Shown here: positions 13,690-23,200 of the stretch, piece by piece | Layout: each line of letters starts with the position of its first letter | Numbering within the stretch: the stretch's first letter is position 1 | Source: Gyromitra esculenta | Taxonomy: Eukaryota > Ascomycota > Pezizomycetes > Pezizales > Discinaceae | DNA: 64,000 bases | Assembly (NCBI GenBank): GCA_038503075.1 | Contig: JBCAML010000020.1 | Location: 372,001-436,000 of the forward strand | Direction: 5' to 3' | Program-made: the position numbers and the translations under genes | Notes under the pieces: generated by a model | The model's input: the letters and a program-made list of their open reading frames with translations, nothing else | Databases searched by the model: none | Told to the model about the DNA's origin: nothing

Positions 13690-13834
13690 TTTACTCGGGC
13701 CAGGGGTGAAGTATTGGGGCTTACTAGGGTGTCACGGATCTGAGCGACCACAGTGTCTCGCAATATTTCGCTACGTCACGGCGTTGTTCTCCCTTCCCAG
13801 GGTGTCACAACACTTCACCCCTCACGCGAGTAAG
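13690..13834. repeat. Imperfect inverted repeat
   Basis: TTACTCGGGCCAGGGGTGAAG at the left is matched inverted by CTTCACCCCTCACGCGAGTAA at the right with a few differences. GGGTGTCAC occurs twice inside, as a direct repeat. This is probably a decayed small inverted-repeat element; the boundaries are uncertain. Confidence 0.5.
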
Positions 13835-13890
13835 CGTACTCTGCCTATGGGATTGGCCATTTGATGCTCCAAGTCAAACGTGACGAGATC

Positions 13891-14408
13891 TACCGTATTT
13901 TGTGCAGTTGCGAGATTGTGCAATGGCGAGAACTAACCAAATAAAGTCTGGGCGAGGGGGGCTCCGGGATGTGAGGGTGGGTGGTGGGTTAGGGATTTAA
14001 CTAGCCTTTAGATGTTAATTCACTAATTATTCAGAGCAATAATGCTATCTAATACTGCAAAAATAATGCTATATGCCTCAGAAATCGTTTTTGTGTTCGG
14101 GATCCTCCTTCTCTGGGTTCTCTATCAATCCATGTAAGAGCTTGAGCCATGTGTTTTCACTCTCCTAAAGTAAAGGCCCCTAGAACTCGAGTTTAGAAGG
14201 CACAGGCGTTTTTGATTTTATTGTTGTGATGATAGCTATAGCAAACATTATGCATGACTGCTCTGGTGTGAATTAAATTTTATTTGAGATAATTATGACG
14301 ACACTTCCCTAACCCACCACCCACCCTCACACCGGAGCCCCCCTCACCCAGACCTTATTTGGTTAGTTCTCGCCATTGCACAATCTCGCAACTGCACAAA
14401 ATACGGTA
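13891..14408. mobile_element. 518-base TIR element (MITE-like) with about 105-base arms
   Basis: The left arm 13891-13995 begins TACCGTATTTTGTGCAGTTG and runs to a GGGTTAGGGA end. It is matched inverted by 14306-14408, which ends CAACTGCACAAAATACGGTA. Only a few substitutions and one or two small indels separate the arms. TA at both ends fits a TA target-site duplication. The roughly 310-base AT-rich interior encodes nothing recognisable, so the element is non-autonomous. Confidence 0.8.
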
Positions 14409-14908
14409 CTCATGTCGCCAGATTTATAATGCTGGATGACTAAATTCTGACTAAGGTCGGAATTATCATGCCATTTAAGAGCGGCAGCAACTTCAGCACA
14501 CTTTAGACAATATACCTTAATTATTATAATTTTCTATATCCTGTGGCAATTAAAGAATCGAGCTTCCTGTGGGGATTTCACCAGTGTTTGGGACCCATTT
14601 TCGCGTTCAGTATCCATAGTCAGACTTCAGTCATCTGGCGATATGAGTAGCCAACTTCAATCGTGCTCTAACCTTTGCAGCCTCGGAGTCGGGAAGATGC
14701 ACGAAATCCCAGTACAAAGATAACATCAATCATGGCTAAGGTAGGCACAGCAGCAAGAGGTTTCGCTTTTACAATAAAAGTCTGGAGCAGATTTAAGATA
14801 CAGATAAAACTAGGAAACTGGTCGTGCAGCAGGCCAACGACCAGCAGCATTGATCAACCCCATTTTCTTCACTCCCTCGCCAACGGCCAGAAGAATAATG
14901 AAAAGGTT
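14409..14908. other. Intergenic, downstream of the U2 RNA gene
   Basis: This stretch follows the 3' end of the minus-strand U2 gene. It contains no reading frame with recognisable content and no repeat that I can pair. A short frame shared with the U2 gene (14675-15010 plus) is not coding. Confidence 0.5.
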
Positions 14909-15252
14909 CGCGTCAACCGGAGGCAGTGCAATACCGGTGACACAGTGGAACCGAGGACGTGCAAGCACGGAGCCCCAGCCCCTAGTTATAAAAATAAGTA
15001 TAATCAATAAATGGTTCCATAGAACCGTTTCAGAGATTAACTATTGATAAATTAGCAACTACAAGTGGAGAGAGAATAAGGGGAAAACATACACTGAAAA
15101 GAACAGATACTACACTTGATCTAAGCCTGTATTTTTGAAGGATTGTTAGTAAATAGATAAGAAGGGTAATACTGAAGAGGAAAGTGGTGATGGGAAAGGA
15201 AGGCAGTTGTTGCTGCGTTTAGGGGTTGACTTACCAAAAGGCAAAGAGAGCT
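14909..15252 (-). ncRNA. U2: U2 spliceosomal snRNA gene containing two mRNA-type introns
   Basis: Read on the minus strand there are three exons: 15252-15235 (AGCTCTCTTTGCCTTTTG), 15126-15093 (begins GCTTAGATCAAGTGTAGTAT) and 15040 to about 14909. Joined, they give a canonical U2 RNA of about 184 bases. It has stem I around GCCTTTTGGC, the branch-site-pairing GTAGTA, CAGTTTAATCTCTGAAACG, stem IIb GGTTC-TATG-GAACC, Sm site TTATTTTTATA, a stem III region, and stem-loop IV ACCGG-TATTGCACTGCC-TCCGGT. Intron 1 is 108 bases (GTAAGT..TTACTAAC..ATACAG). Intron 2 is 52 bases (GTATGT..TTGCTAAT..CAATAG). Without removing them, neither stem I nor the sequence after CAGT matches U2. Function: U2 pairs with the intron branch site in the nuclear spliceosome. 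The 5' end is placed by alignment to known fungal U2 and lies about 40 bases below a TATA box; the 3' end is placed at the base of stem IV. Two mismatches weaken lower stem I. Confidence 0.93.
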
Positions 15253-15284
15253 GGTGAGAGAAGAGAGGGGTGGAGGAAGAGGGG

Positions 15285-15292
15285 TATATATA
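15285..15292 (-). promoter_or_regulatory. TATA box of the U2 snRNA gene
   Basis: TATATATA on the minus strand begins 40 bases before the inferred U2 5' end, followed by a pyrimidine-rich leader (CCCCTCTTCCTCC...). Position and composition fit an RNA polymerase II snRNA promoter. Confidence 0.65.
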
Positions 15293-15320
15293 CTCTCAGG
15301 CTGCTTGGCGCCGAGGAAAT

Positions 15321-15377
15321 ATTTGGCCGACGCTATCCCGAACCAGCGACGGTTCGCCCCGCTAAAGATTTGGCCGA
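15321..15377 (-). promoter_or_regulatory. Repeated ATTTGGCCGA upstream of U2
   Basis: The 10-mer ATTTGGCCGA (plus strand) occurs at 15321-15330 and again at 15368-15377, 47 bases apart. Relative to U2 they lie about 70 and 117 bases upstream of the inferred 5' end. They could be proximal promoter elements; this rests only on position and repetition. Confidence 0.3.
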
Positions 15378-15407
15378 TTGCTGATCTCACTGGGTCGCCA
15401 AACTAAA

Positions 15408-15540
15408 GTACTCGTGATCCAGGGTATGAACCTGAAAACATGGGGTGTGTGGCTTTGTATGCGACGGAGTGGTGCACGGATATTTTGCCATACAAATTCA
15501 CCAACCACGTTTTCAGGTTCATATCCTGGACCACGAGTAC
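15408..15540. mobile_element. Foldback MITE-like element, copy 2
   Basis: A 133-base palindrome with ends GTACTCGTGATCCAGG and GTCCACGAGTAC-type, and arms containing GAACCTGAAAACATGGGGTG. Its centre (GAGTGGTGCACGGATATTT) is the reverse complement of the centre of the copy at 13335-13463. The two copies therefore flank the U2 gene in opposite orientation, this one about 155 bases upstream of the inferred U2 5' end. No coding capacity. Confidence 0.8.
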
Positions 15541-17667
15541 GTGCAGCAGGAGCTCGGTATCAAACCGATATGCAATGCAGGCAGCCCTTGTCTAGGTAGA
15601 ATGATCGAAGATCTTCGTAGAGCCGAACTGAGGGGTAACGATTGTTTGACGTGACTGGTGATTTTCATTCCCGTTGTGACCCGTCATTTTCGGGACGCAG
15701 AAAGGCACCCAATAGCTTACGATATTTTATAACCCTGGCCCATCGTTAAACTCCAAATATCTCACCGGAGAGCTGTGTATCAAAAACCCAGTATTCTAAA
15801 TATAAAATTGAGTGCTTTATGAGCATTTTGAGGGAAATTTGATAATGTAGAGTATCTTAATGTGACATGACAGGTGTGAGACTAAGACTGTAAACTAGCC
15901 AGAGAAACGACTTCTGGGACCTACACTTACACGCCCCTCAAGATAATTCCTGGGAGCTCAATCACAACTACACGCACCCAATTCACGTCCCATCCCTCGG
16001 CTCGCGCTCCCTAGATACCTGAATGAAACTGCATGGCACTACCTACATGTATAGTGAAAGACAAGAGGCATCAAAAAGAAATGAACGAGGGACTGCCCGT
16101 CATAACAAGCTAGACAGAGAGTATCGTGGATAAAATGCTGCTAGTAACCGTATTTTCGGGTACATGAACATAATTAAAGCTCTCTGCTTTATAGCCCAAT
16201 CCTTTCTAGGAGAGAGAGGCTTAGTCCCTTTGTTAATAAGAATGATTGATTCCACGTCTGCATCTTTCCACCGGTCGAAGCTACTAGTCTAACGTTAACT
16301 AAAAGGACAAAGCCTGAGCCTTTGGCAAAACTGCAAAAGAAGAACCGCTAAACATGAAAGCTCGGGTATCAATCCCACCAAAGACTTCCTTAAAGCTGTA
16401 GAAGCACAGCGGGAAGTACAAGCAACAGGATATATATCGATTACACCACGCTTTGCAAAGTGTGTTCAGGCATCAAGACCTGTGGAATACGACAACCGGT
16501 ACAGTAAAGGGTGCTCGCGTTACCTGGCTTACCTATCCACAACGGGTCGAGCCCTAGGTAGACTGTAAACGGGCTGAATTGGATAGGGCTCAACCCTTAA
16601 ACTGTCTAGTCCAAGTTAGAGCTTTCGACCAACCTAAGCCCACAGGGTTGACTAAGATTGTATGTTATAGAATATAAAATTTTACTTTCACAAACAATAG
16701 CCAAGTAGAAGAATGTCTTACCTCCGGCTGCGAGGCTAATAATATTCACCCAATGCTCGCCACACTCGGTAGACCCTTAGCCCCATATCTACTATAGCTT
16801 TATTGCACATTAAGAGCCATCGCTGGATGTATGTACATATATACAGGTTGGGCTAGCCGAGTCAAGGTGAGTATTGATTTAGAGTAGCAGTGAGCAAAAC
16901 ACACAGAAAATTAAAGGAATGGGAAGCGAAGAAGAACCAGATGTCTGCATTTGCGACATGTCCCTAGAAGCGGGTGAGAAAAGCATAGCAGTACATCTAG
17001 TATTTATCTCAGTTCTAGATCTTTATATTGATGTTACTCGCTAGCTGTTAGCTTCATCGATGAAGGCGAGCAGAATCGTTACCCGGCACAAAAAGTAGGT
17101 GATTACGACGCGGGACTGGATCTTCTCAAAAGGCCAATTTAATTTACTCGGCAGAGGTAGAACACGATTTGTCTCGAACTAAAACCTCCTCACGGCTCAA
17201 CGTTTGCACAAATATACCAGGCTGAAGCGAGAGAGATATGTAGCACAAACCACTAGGGAGGTTTTGCAGCGGAGTGCGTACTAAAGCAGGGATGATCGAT
17301 CTGGTTGATGAAAAATAAATTTTGAGTGAGGTTTTGGGGAGGTTGCACACTTTGGAAGGGAAACAAGGTCACCATACCGGATGTATCCACTGGTGCCATG
17401 AATGAGGTCCGGTCAACCACTCAAAGTGTTTGTTTACATGCTCCTAGCTTTGTTTATTTCTTCTATAGTATGAACTCTTCATTGCACTAATTTAATGTAA
17501 AAAATAGTCTGCATTTTCCCCGAGCTTTTCTAGTTCTGTATTTTCCCTGTCACTTCCCTGCCATCACCGTGGTAGCTGCCCCACAGCCTGCGCACTTCGC
17601 TGCAAAACCTGCCTACATACTCGGCCAAAGGCAATCCTTGTACCCAATTCGGTTAGCGCACACTGGT
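15541..17667. other. Intergenic, no supported gene
   Basis: Mixed AT-rich sequence with only short frames. One TACATGTA octamer lies at 16044-16051. No RNA gene, tandem repeat or paired inverted repeat was recognised. Confidence 0.5.
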
Positions 17668-17800
17668 TATTTGTTAGCAAGCACACGAACCGGAAAACAC
17701 GGGGTGTATGGCTTTCTATGCTACGGAACCCGTGCCTAATGTCGCAGCACACAAAGCCACACACCCCATGTTTTCTGGTTCGTATGCCTGCTAACAAGTA
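17668..17800. mobile_element. Foldback MITE-like element, copy 3
   Basis: A palindrome of 133 bases from TATTTGTTAGC to GCTAACAAGTA. Its arms carry ACGAACCGGAAAACACGGGG and the inverted CCCCATGTTTTCTGGTTCGT. It shares the AAAACATGGGG-TGTATGGCTTT core with copies 1 and 2, but its ends match copy 4 (60511-60639), so it belongs to a second subfamily. It is more diverged between arms than copy 4. Confidence 0.8.
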
Positions 17801-19027
17801 CATATAGCCTTGTATCCAAGGAAAAGGAAAAAAGAAAAAAAATCGGATTAAACTCTCCTAAAACCTCAAAGACCCCTCCCCAGATCAAGAGAAGGCGCAG
17901 GCTTTTCACATCCCAGATGGCCTCACAGTTACTCGCAATAAAAAGACTACCAAATGATTTGAGTACCATGCACGATATTTCTCCAAAACGACAGCTAATC
18001 TTGAGTAGTATATCAAATGATTCCATTAAAGGGAGAAATCTTTGCTCCCTAATTTCTTTAATAAGTTTTTAAATTAATGATGGTCAGCGAAATGAGTAAC
18101 GATGATACAGAGTAGGATAGGATGAAGTCATACTACTCATAAAAATAGGAAATCCGAAACCTGACATGAAGCAACGATGAAACGGTAATCTCCTCCAGGA
18201 ACTTTATCACTGCATGGATATTATAGTACGCTCTCCTTGAGCTTTTACCATCTGGCTTCCTCTCCCTCGCTTCTTTAATGCAGGCGAAGTTCATTGAGAA
18301 CGATTAGAGAGTAGGCTACCGCCAGCAACATAGGCCTATCCCCCCTAAACCTCTACAGAGCCCCAGGCTTTTCCTCTATAATCCATAAGCAATCCTAAGT
18401 GGCGAGTTATATATATATATTGAAGCAGCTTTACAATAGACATAGCTACATATATATGTGTACACTACGGCCAGAAAGCTCTCAGTGAGTACACATTATG
18501 GTCCTAGTAAATCAAGTGACATCCACCAGCATAGGGACTTTCTTATACGCATCCGCTTTTCGGATTTCGTTTAGATACCTACTCGAAAGTGTTTCCCTTA
18601 GCCTTACGCAGCGGATTATCATTGCTTGGTTGACGCTATCGTTATATTAAGCTAGGTGCAAAGTGCTTTCTTGACCTCTTCATTCAGAAGGGCTTTACCG
18701 AGTATATCAAGTAGCTATGCTTTCATCACACATAGCCTTGCGATTAACTTACGCCCGAGGTTTGTAACATATTTATGTGATAAACATATCTCTCGATAAC
18801 TGAGCGAGTGATATTGCATGCATTCGGATGTGCAATCCCGTGCGCCGGGTAACGCAACGAACACGAGGCTACACTCTCACGGAACCAGCATCACACTCCC
18901 ATTTCATAACTTTGGTAATTTTACAAGGCCAGCTTTCTTTCTTTTCTATAGCTTCAGGTTGTTTATCCGTCCCCTAAAGTTTCATTAAAGTCTGTGCCTT
19001 TACCAGTCCTCAGCTGTCATCACTGCT
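17801..19027. other. Intergenic, 5' region of the F-box/ankyrin gene
   Basis: AT-rich sequence with short TA runs near 18410-18425. A minus-strand frame (17736-18026) runs into the foldback element and has no recognisable domain. The last 150 bases before 19028 are pyrimidine-rich and are the likely promoter and leader of the F-box/ankyrin gene; no clear TATA box. Confidence 0.45.
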
Positions 19028-20233
19028 ATGTCGTTTCTCTCCCTTCCTCCTGAGCTCTTGCTCATGGTCGCCGAATACCTTACCTTACAGCAGCTTATTT
19101 CACTCCTCTCATCTAACCGCCACCTAAAATCTTTCTTCACCCCGCTCCGTAACAAAATCGCCGTCCAGCCTAAAGGCAGCCCTCCAAGCCCAGCTCTCAT
19201 CTGGGCGACTTTAGAAAACCACGAACCACTTGTCCACCTGCTGCTCTCACCCCTAGTATCTGAGCGTTATGCTATCGATGTAGATATCAGAAACGCTGGT
19301 CAAAGTGCGGCGCTTCACGTAGCTGCGGCGCTGGGGCGTGAAAGCATCGCACGACTACTGCTAGAAAATGGCGCAGACATGAATATTCTAGATCGGGGCG
19401 GATGCACACCGCTGCTGATAGCAGTCAGTTTTAGGGGGAATGAAGCCGTTGCTCGTTTATTGCTAGAAATGGGGGCAGATCCAACCATCGATGACGTCCT
19501 CTACCAGGCCAGTAAAAACTGCAATGACGAGGTCATCACGCTACTATTGAACAAACTACTCCTCTCTTCCGAGTTTGTCTCTAGCATGAAGCCCTGGTGG
19601 TCCAAAAATTCTTTCGTTGATGGAAAGCTGGCACTCACCTTGGCGGCGTCTGTAGGTGACATTAGCATGGTGAAATATCTGCTTGAGGTGGGCTTCGATG
19701 TCGACACGTCAGTTAGAAACGAGGGTACACCGCTACACTATGCATCCGAAGCAGGACACGAAGGAGTTGTACGGCTATTGCTTGATCGGCGCGCTGATGT
19801 CGATGCGCGCGACGATACTGGGTGGACGCCGTTACACTTTGCAGCTCGCTCGGGTTTTGTGGACATTATCAGGCTTCTTCTGGAAAGAGGAGCAGACGTA
19901 AATGCGCTGAACGAATGCGGAATCAGCGCACTGCACTGGGCAGCTCAGAATCCGAGCGAAAAAGCGGTCTGGATGGTTGAATTGCTACTAGAAAATGGAG
20001 CGGATGTGCAGGCTCAGAATGGGTTTGCGGAAGAGACACCACTGGGATGGGCCTTTGAGTTTGGGAAGAATAAACGTGTCATTTCAATTCTATCGTCTCG
20101 GGAGGGAATAATTCGAGAGATTGGGGGACACGAACCTCCTGAAATCAGGAGTTTAGAGTTGTTCGAAGAGTCTTGTGGTTGTTGTCAACGCTATGGGCCG
20201 AATGTGTATCTTCAGGATGTATCAGACTCATAA
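19028..20233 (+). CDS. F-box-like / ankyrin-repeat protein
   Basis: A single uninterrupted exon of 401 residues. Residues 3-42 look like an F-box (SLPPELLLMVAEYLTLQQLI), which in the family recruits a target to an SCF ubiquitin ligase through Skp1. At least six ankyrin repeats follow, at about 92-120, 126-152, 200-226, 232-260, 266-293 and 299-329, with signatures AALHVAAALG, TPLHYASEAG, TPLHFAARSG and SALHWAAQNP; the linker at 153-199 is a degenerate repeat. The C-terminal 40 residues are cysteine-bearing (ESCGCC) with no known domain. The likely role is a substrate adaptor for ubiquitylation, but the target is unknown. Such genes form large, variable families in some fungi. Start chosen as the first ATG, directly before the F-box. 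Confidence 0.9.
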   Translation: MSFLSLPPELLLMVAEYLTLQQLISLLSSNRHLKSFFTPLRNKIAVQPKGSPPSPALIWATLENHEPLVHLLLSPLVSERYAIDVDIRNAGQSAALHVAAALGRESIARLLLENGADMNILDRGGCTPLLIAVSFRGNEAVARLLLEMGADPTIDDVLYQASKNCNDEVITLLLNKLLLSSEFVSSMKPWWSKNSFVDGKLALTLAASVGDISMVKYLLEVGFDVDTSVRNEGTPLHYASEAGHEGVVRLLLDRRADVDARDDTGWTPLHFAARSGFVDIIRLLLERGADVNALNECGISALHWAAQNPSEKAVWMVELLLENGADVQAQNGFAEETPLGWAFEFGKNKRVISILSSREGIIREIGGHEPPEIRSLELFEESCGCCQRYGPNVYLQDVSDS

Positions 20234-23200
20234 TAGTGAATCCATCATGAATCCATTCTTAGGTGTGAACTCCACAGATGCTTGTAAAGGGTCCGAAATT
20301 ATTTCTTAGGTAGTGTTACTAGTAATTATTTTTTTTCCTTTCTAAGGTGGGATGGGCAGGTTAAGCAAGTTAATAGAGTTAGAATTATCATCTTTATAGT
20401 CTAATACCACTGTTAAATAGGTCAAATCAATTTGAGGATACGTATTAGTAATGGTAGAAAATATTAGGGTCAACTACATACATAGCGAGAGCAAGAGTAA
20501 TACACTGTTCATGAATTATGCCATGCTAGCTGTCCTCTGTTTGCCTCATATATGAGGAGGGGAAAGGTGAAAAAGAATGAAGTAAGGTTAATATTAATAA
20601 AATCTTTATCAATCCTAAGTTTGAGCCAGATATATAAATATACATAATAGCTCAGCTCTCTAATCGTAACTTATACTGAGAGCAAGTCTCTAAATGGTCA
20701 AATTCCCATTAGTCTTTCCTTTTCTATTATAGCTAATACCATACCAAACTCAACCTGGTTAAAGTTGGGCCACGGTCTGAGAGCATAAACGTTGCCCTTG
20801 AGACATGTCGAGAAATTTTGGATTCCCTTCATCAATTAAAGGTTCCCGTGATTCACCATAAATCACTCGTATCACACCAAAAGCAGTCCCAAATTAGCCA
20901 AACTTATGCATAAAATACAAACAGCAGCCCAAATTCGGCCATGGGCTAGAATCCTAGTGCTACGGCACATAATCGCAACTCTTGTAGCCCGTGTAACCCG
21001 GCCGCAGCTAGTGGCACGGTTACACAATCTCGCCCAGCACCCTGAACGTCGTAAACCAACATCACGTTTCTTTAGCTTTCTGCCAAACTCACTCTTTAAA
21101 ATCCAGCCCCTTCATCAAGACCCCGCATCTACCTATTGTCGTGACTACTTTCACATATCGACCCCTGTTGACAACGTGATAGTGGATCCAAGCTCGGACC
21201 GTGTGGGATGCCCATAAATTCTTATCCAAACCCCTCACGAAGATTTCAAGAATCTCCCAACACACCGCATCAAATTAGTCACAAATGTGCTATAGTTACT
21301 AACGCATTTTAGGTACTCTAGAATTTCTACAGCTGTGAGGGAAAACTAGCGAGACATAGCACCTTTTCGACACGTTGTGCAGCATGCACGCACATGTGGG
21401 CGTGTTCGATATTATGTTAGGAAGCGGCGTCAACAACAACCAGCACTGCACAATACTGCTAAGGGCGAAGCCATGCTCAATTTTTTGTCAGTGCGCGGCA
21501 TGAATTTAGGTGCGAGAATTAGTGATAGATGAACATTGCTATATGAAGGCATTGCGATTGAGGCTAAAATAATTCTTAGGATATCTACAACCAGAGAGAA
21601 ATCCTTCGGAGGCTGAACGGCGTTTCGTTTGCAGTTAGAAGAGAATCTTGGAATTGCTGTGTTACTGCTGATCTCGACACTAAAGACAAAATTGAGAGGC
21701 TGTAGTCGGCGAGAAACCGGGGGGACCCCGTTATTGTTATGTACAGGTAAACCAAGGAGAACATAGTATGTTTAAGCAAGAGGAGTCAACTACAGTAGGT
21801 ACATGTATATAAAGAAACATCATCTTGGGATCGATGCCTTTTTTTCGAATATGGTTCGTTCGCAGATTCTTTATTATCTCGTTATACTCTGAAGGTCTCA
21901 GCTTAGACGACTCAATCTTCTCGCCCTAGGAAATTAAAACGAGTACTGATATTCTTTAGAAATCTTCGTTCCCTCGTTGGTCTTGAGGGTGCATGGAGAA
22001 AAAACTAGAAAATACACCTATATATACCTAGTTCTCCGCACGGAATCAACATTCTTACATCTTCTATCAGAGTTCCTTATTTTCTGGTCAAATAAAATAA
22101 AATACACTTAGCCAATACCCTAAATAACTAAGATATGTATTCCACGGTTAGAATAATACATACCTGCAATGAACGATGGGAAACAGATACACGCAGGGTT
22201 AGGGCTGCAACCACCAATCTTCGCAATATATCGGATAATACTAGTCACGAACTTACCATACACTTCATACGGAGGAAATCAACGTCGAATTCGAATATTT
22301 CGCGTTGCTTCAGTGGTGATCTATCCTTTTTTAAGCAGCTCAAATCACCACTCCGAGGAATAATAACAAAACGAATGTAGTCAGGTGTTGCCATTATGCT
22401 CAGACGTCTTCACTGATAATTTTATTGTTTGTGTCATGCTCAAGCTATCTAGATTTCTTCAGCATGATACATCCTCATGTTGAAAATTCAAACGGGATAC
22501 CCACCCAAAGTATGGGCAATACAGTCTCCTATGGGAACCAACACTCGAAAGCTGGCCTGTTAAGGCACTAACCTGACTAGATACTTTTAGTACTAGGTCC
22601 TAAGATTTCTGATGGATAACATATCCGTTCCCCAAATAGAAGGCTGAATTTTTCGCCGATATCAGTATCATAGGTTATATTATCACAAGTTATCGAAGAT
22701 TAGCCTCCAACTTTCTATTATCAGGATCTTTACGATAACGTTATAATTGTCCATTGCATCTCGGCGACTAGTTGAAATACACTTCCTGGTATCCTCGGGG
22801 AGAGTATATCACTCCGGACAATCAAAACGAATAGAATTTCTTATCGACATTCAGGAGCTACAGCTAGGGACCCGGGCCGAAACCCTGAGAGAAGTAAAAG
22901 ACTATGGGCAAATAGATATTGCTGGCATATTTAAGCCGGTCCCTTAAAGCTTTCTGCAAGAGCACTCTGCACAAGTTTCTTGGTCCTGAGCTCGAAATAG
23001 TGAAATAAACCCTTAGTGCTATCACCCGAAAAAGCTTAAACTGGTTTTCTAGGACTCAAATCAGCCACGATACCCCTCGGCATAAAACTAAACTCGTAAT
23101 TAACGTCACTCTCTTTAGCTTTGTTTCGTCTGCGTACAGACTACGTAATCTAGTGTAGCATATCCAAATCTAATCGAACTCTGAAGGACATACGTAACTA

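Noticed and set aside
14675..15010. 111-codon plus-strand frame
   Set aside because: It overlaps the U2 RNA gene antisense and has no recognisable content.
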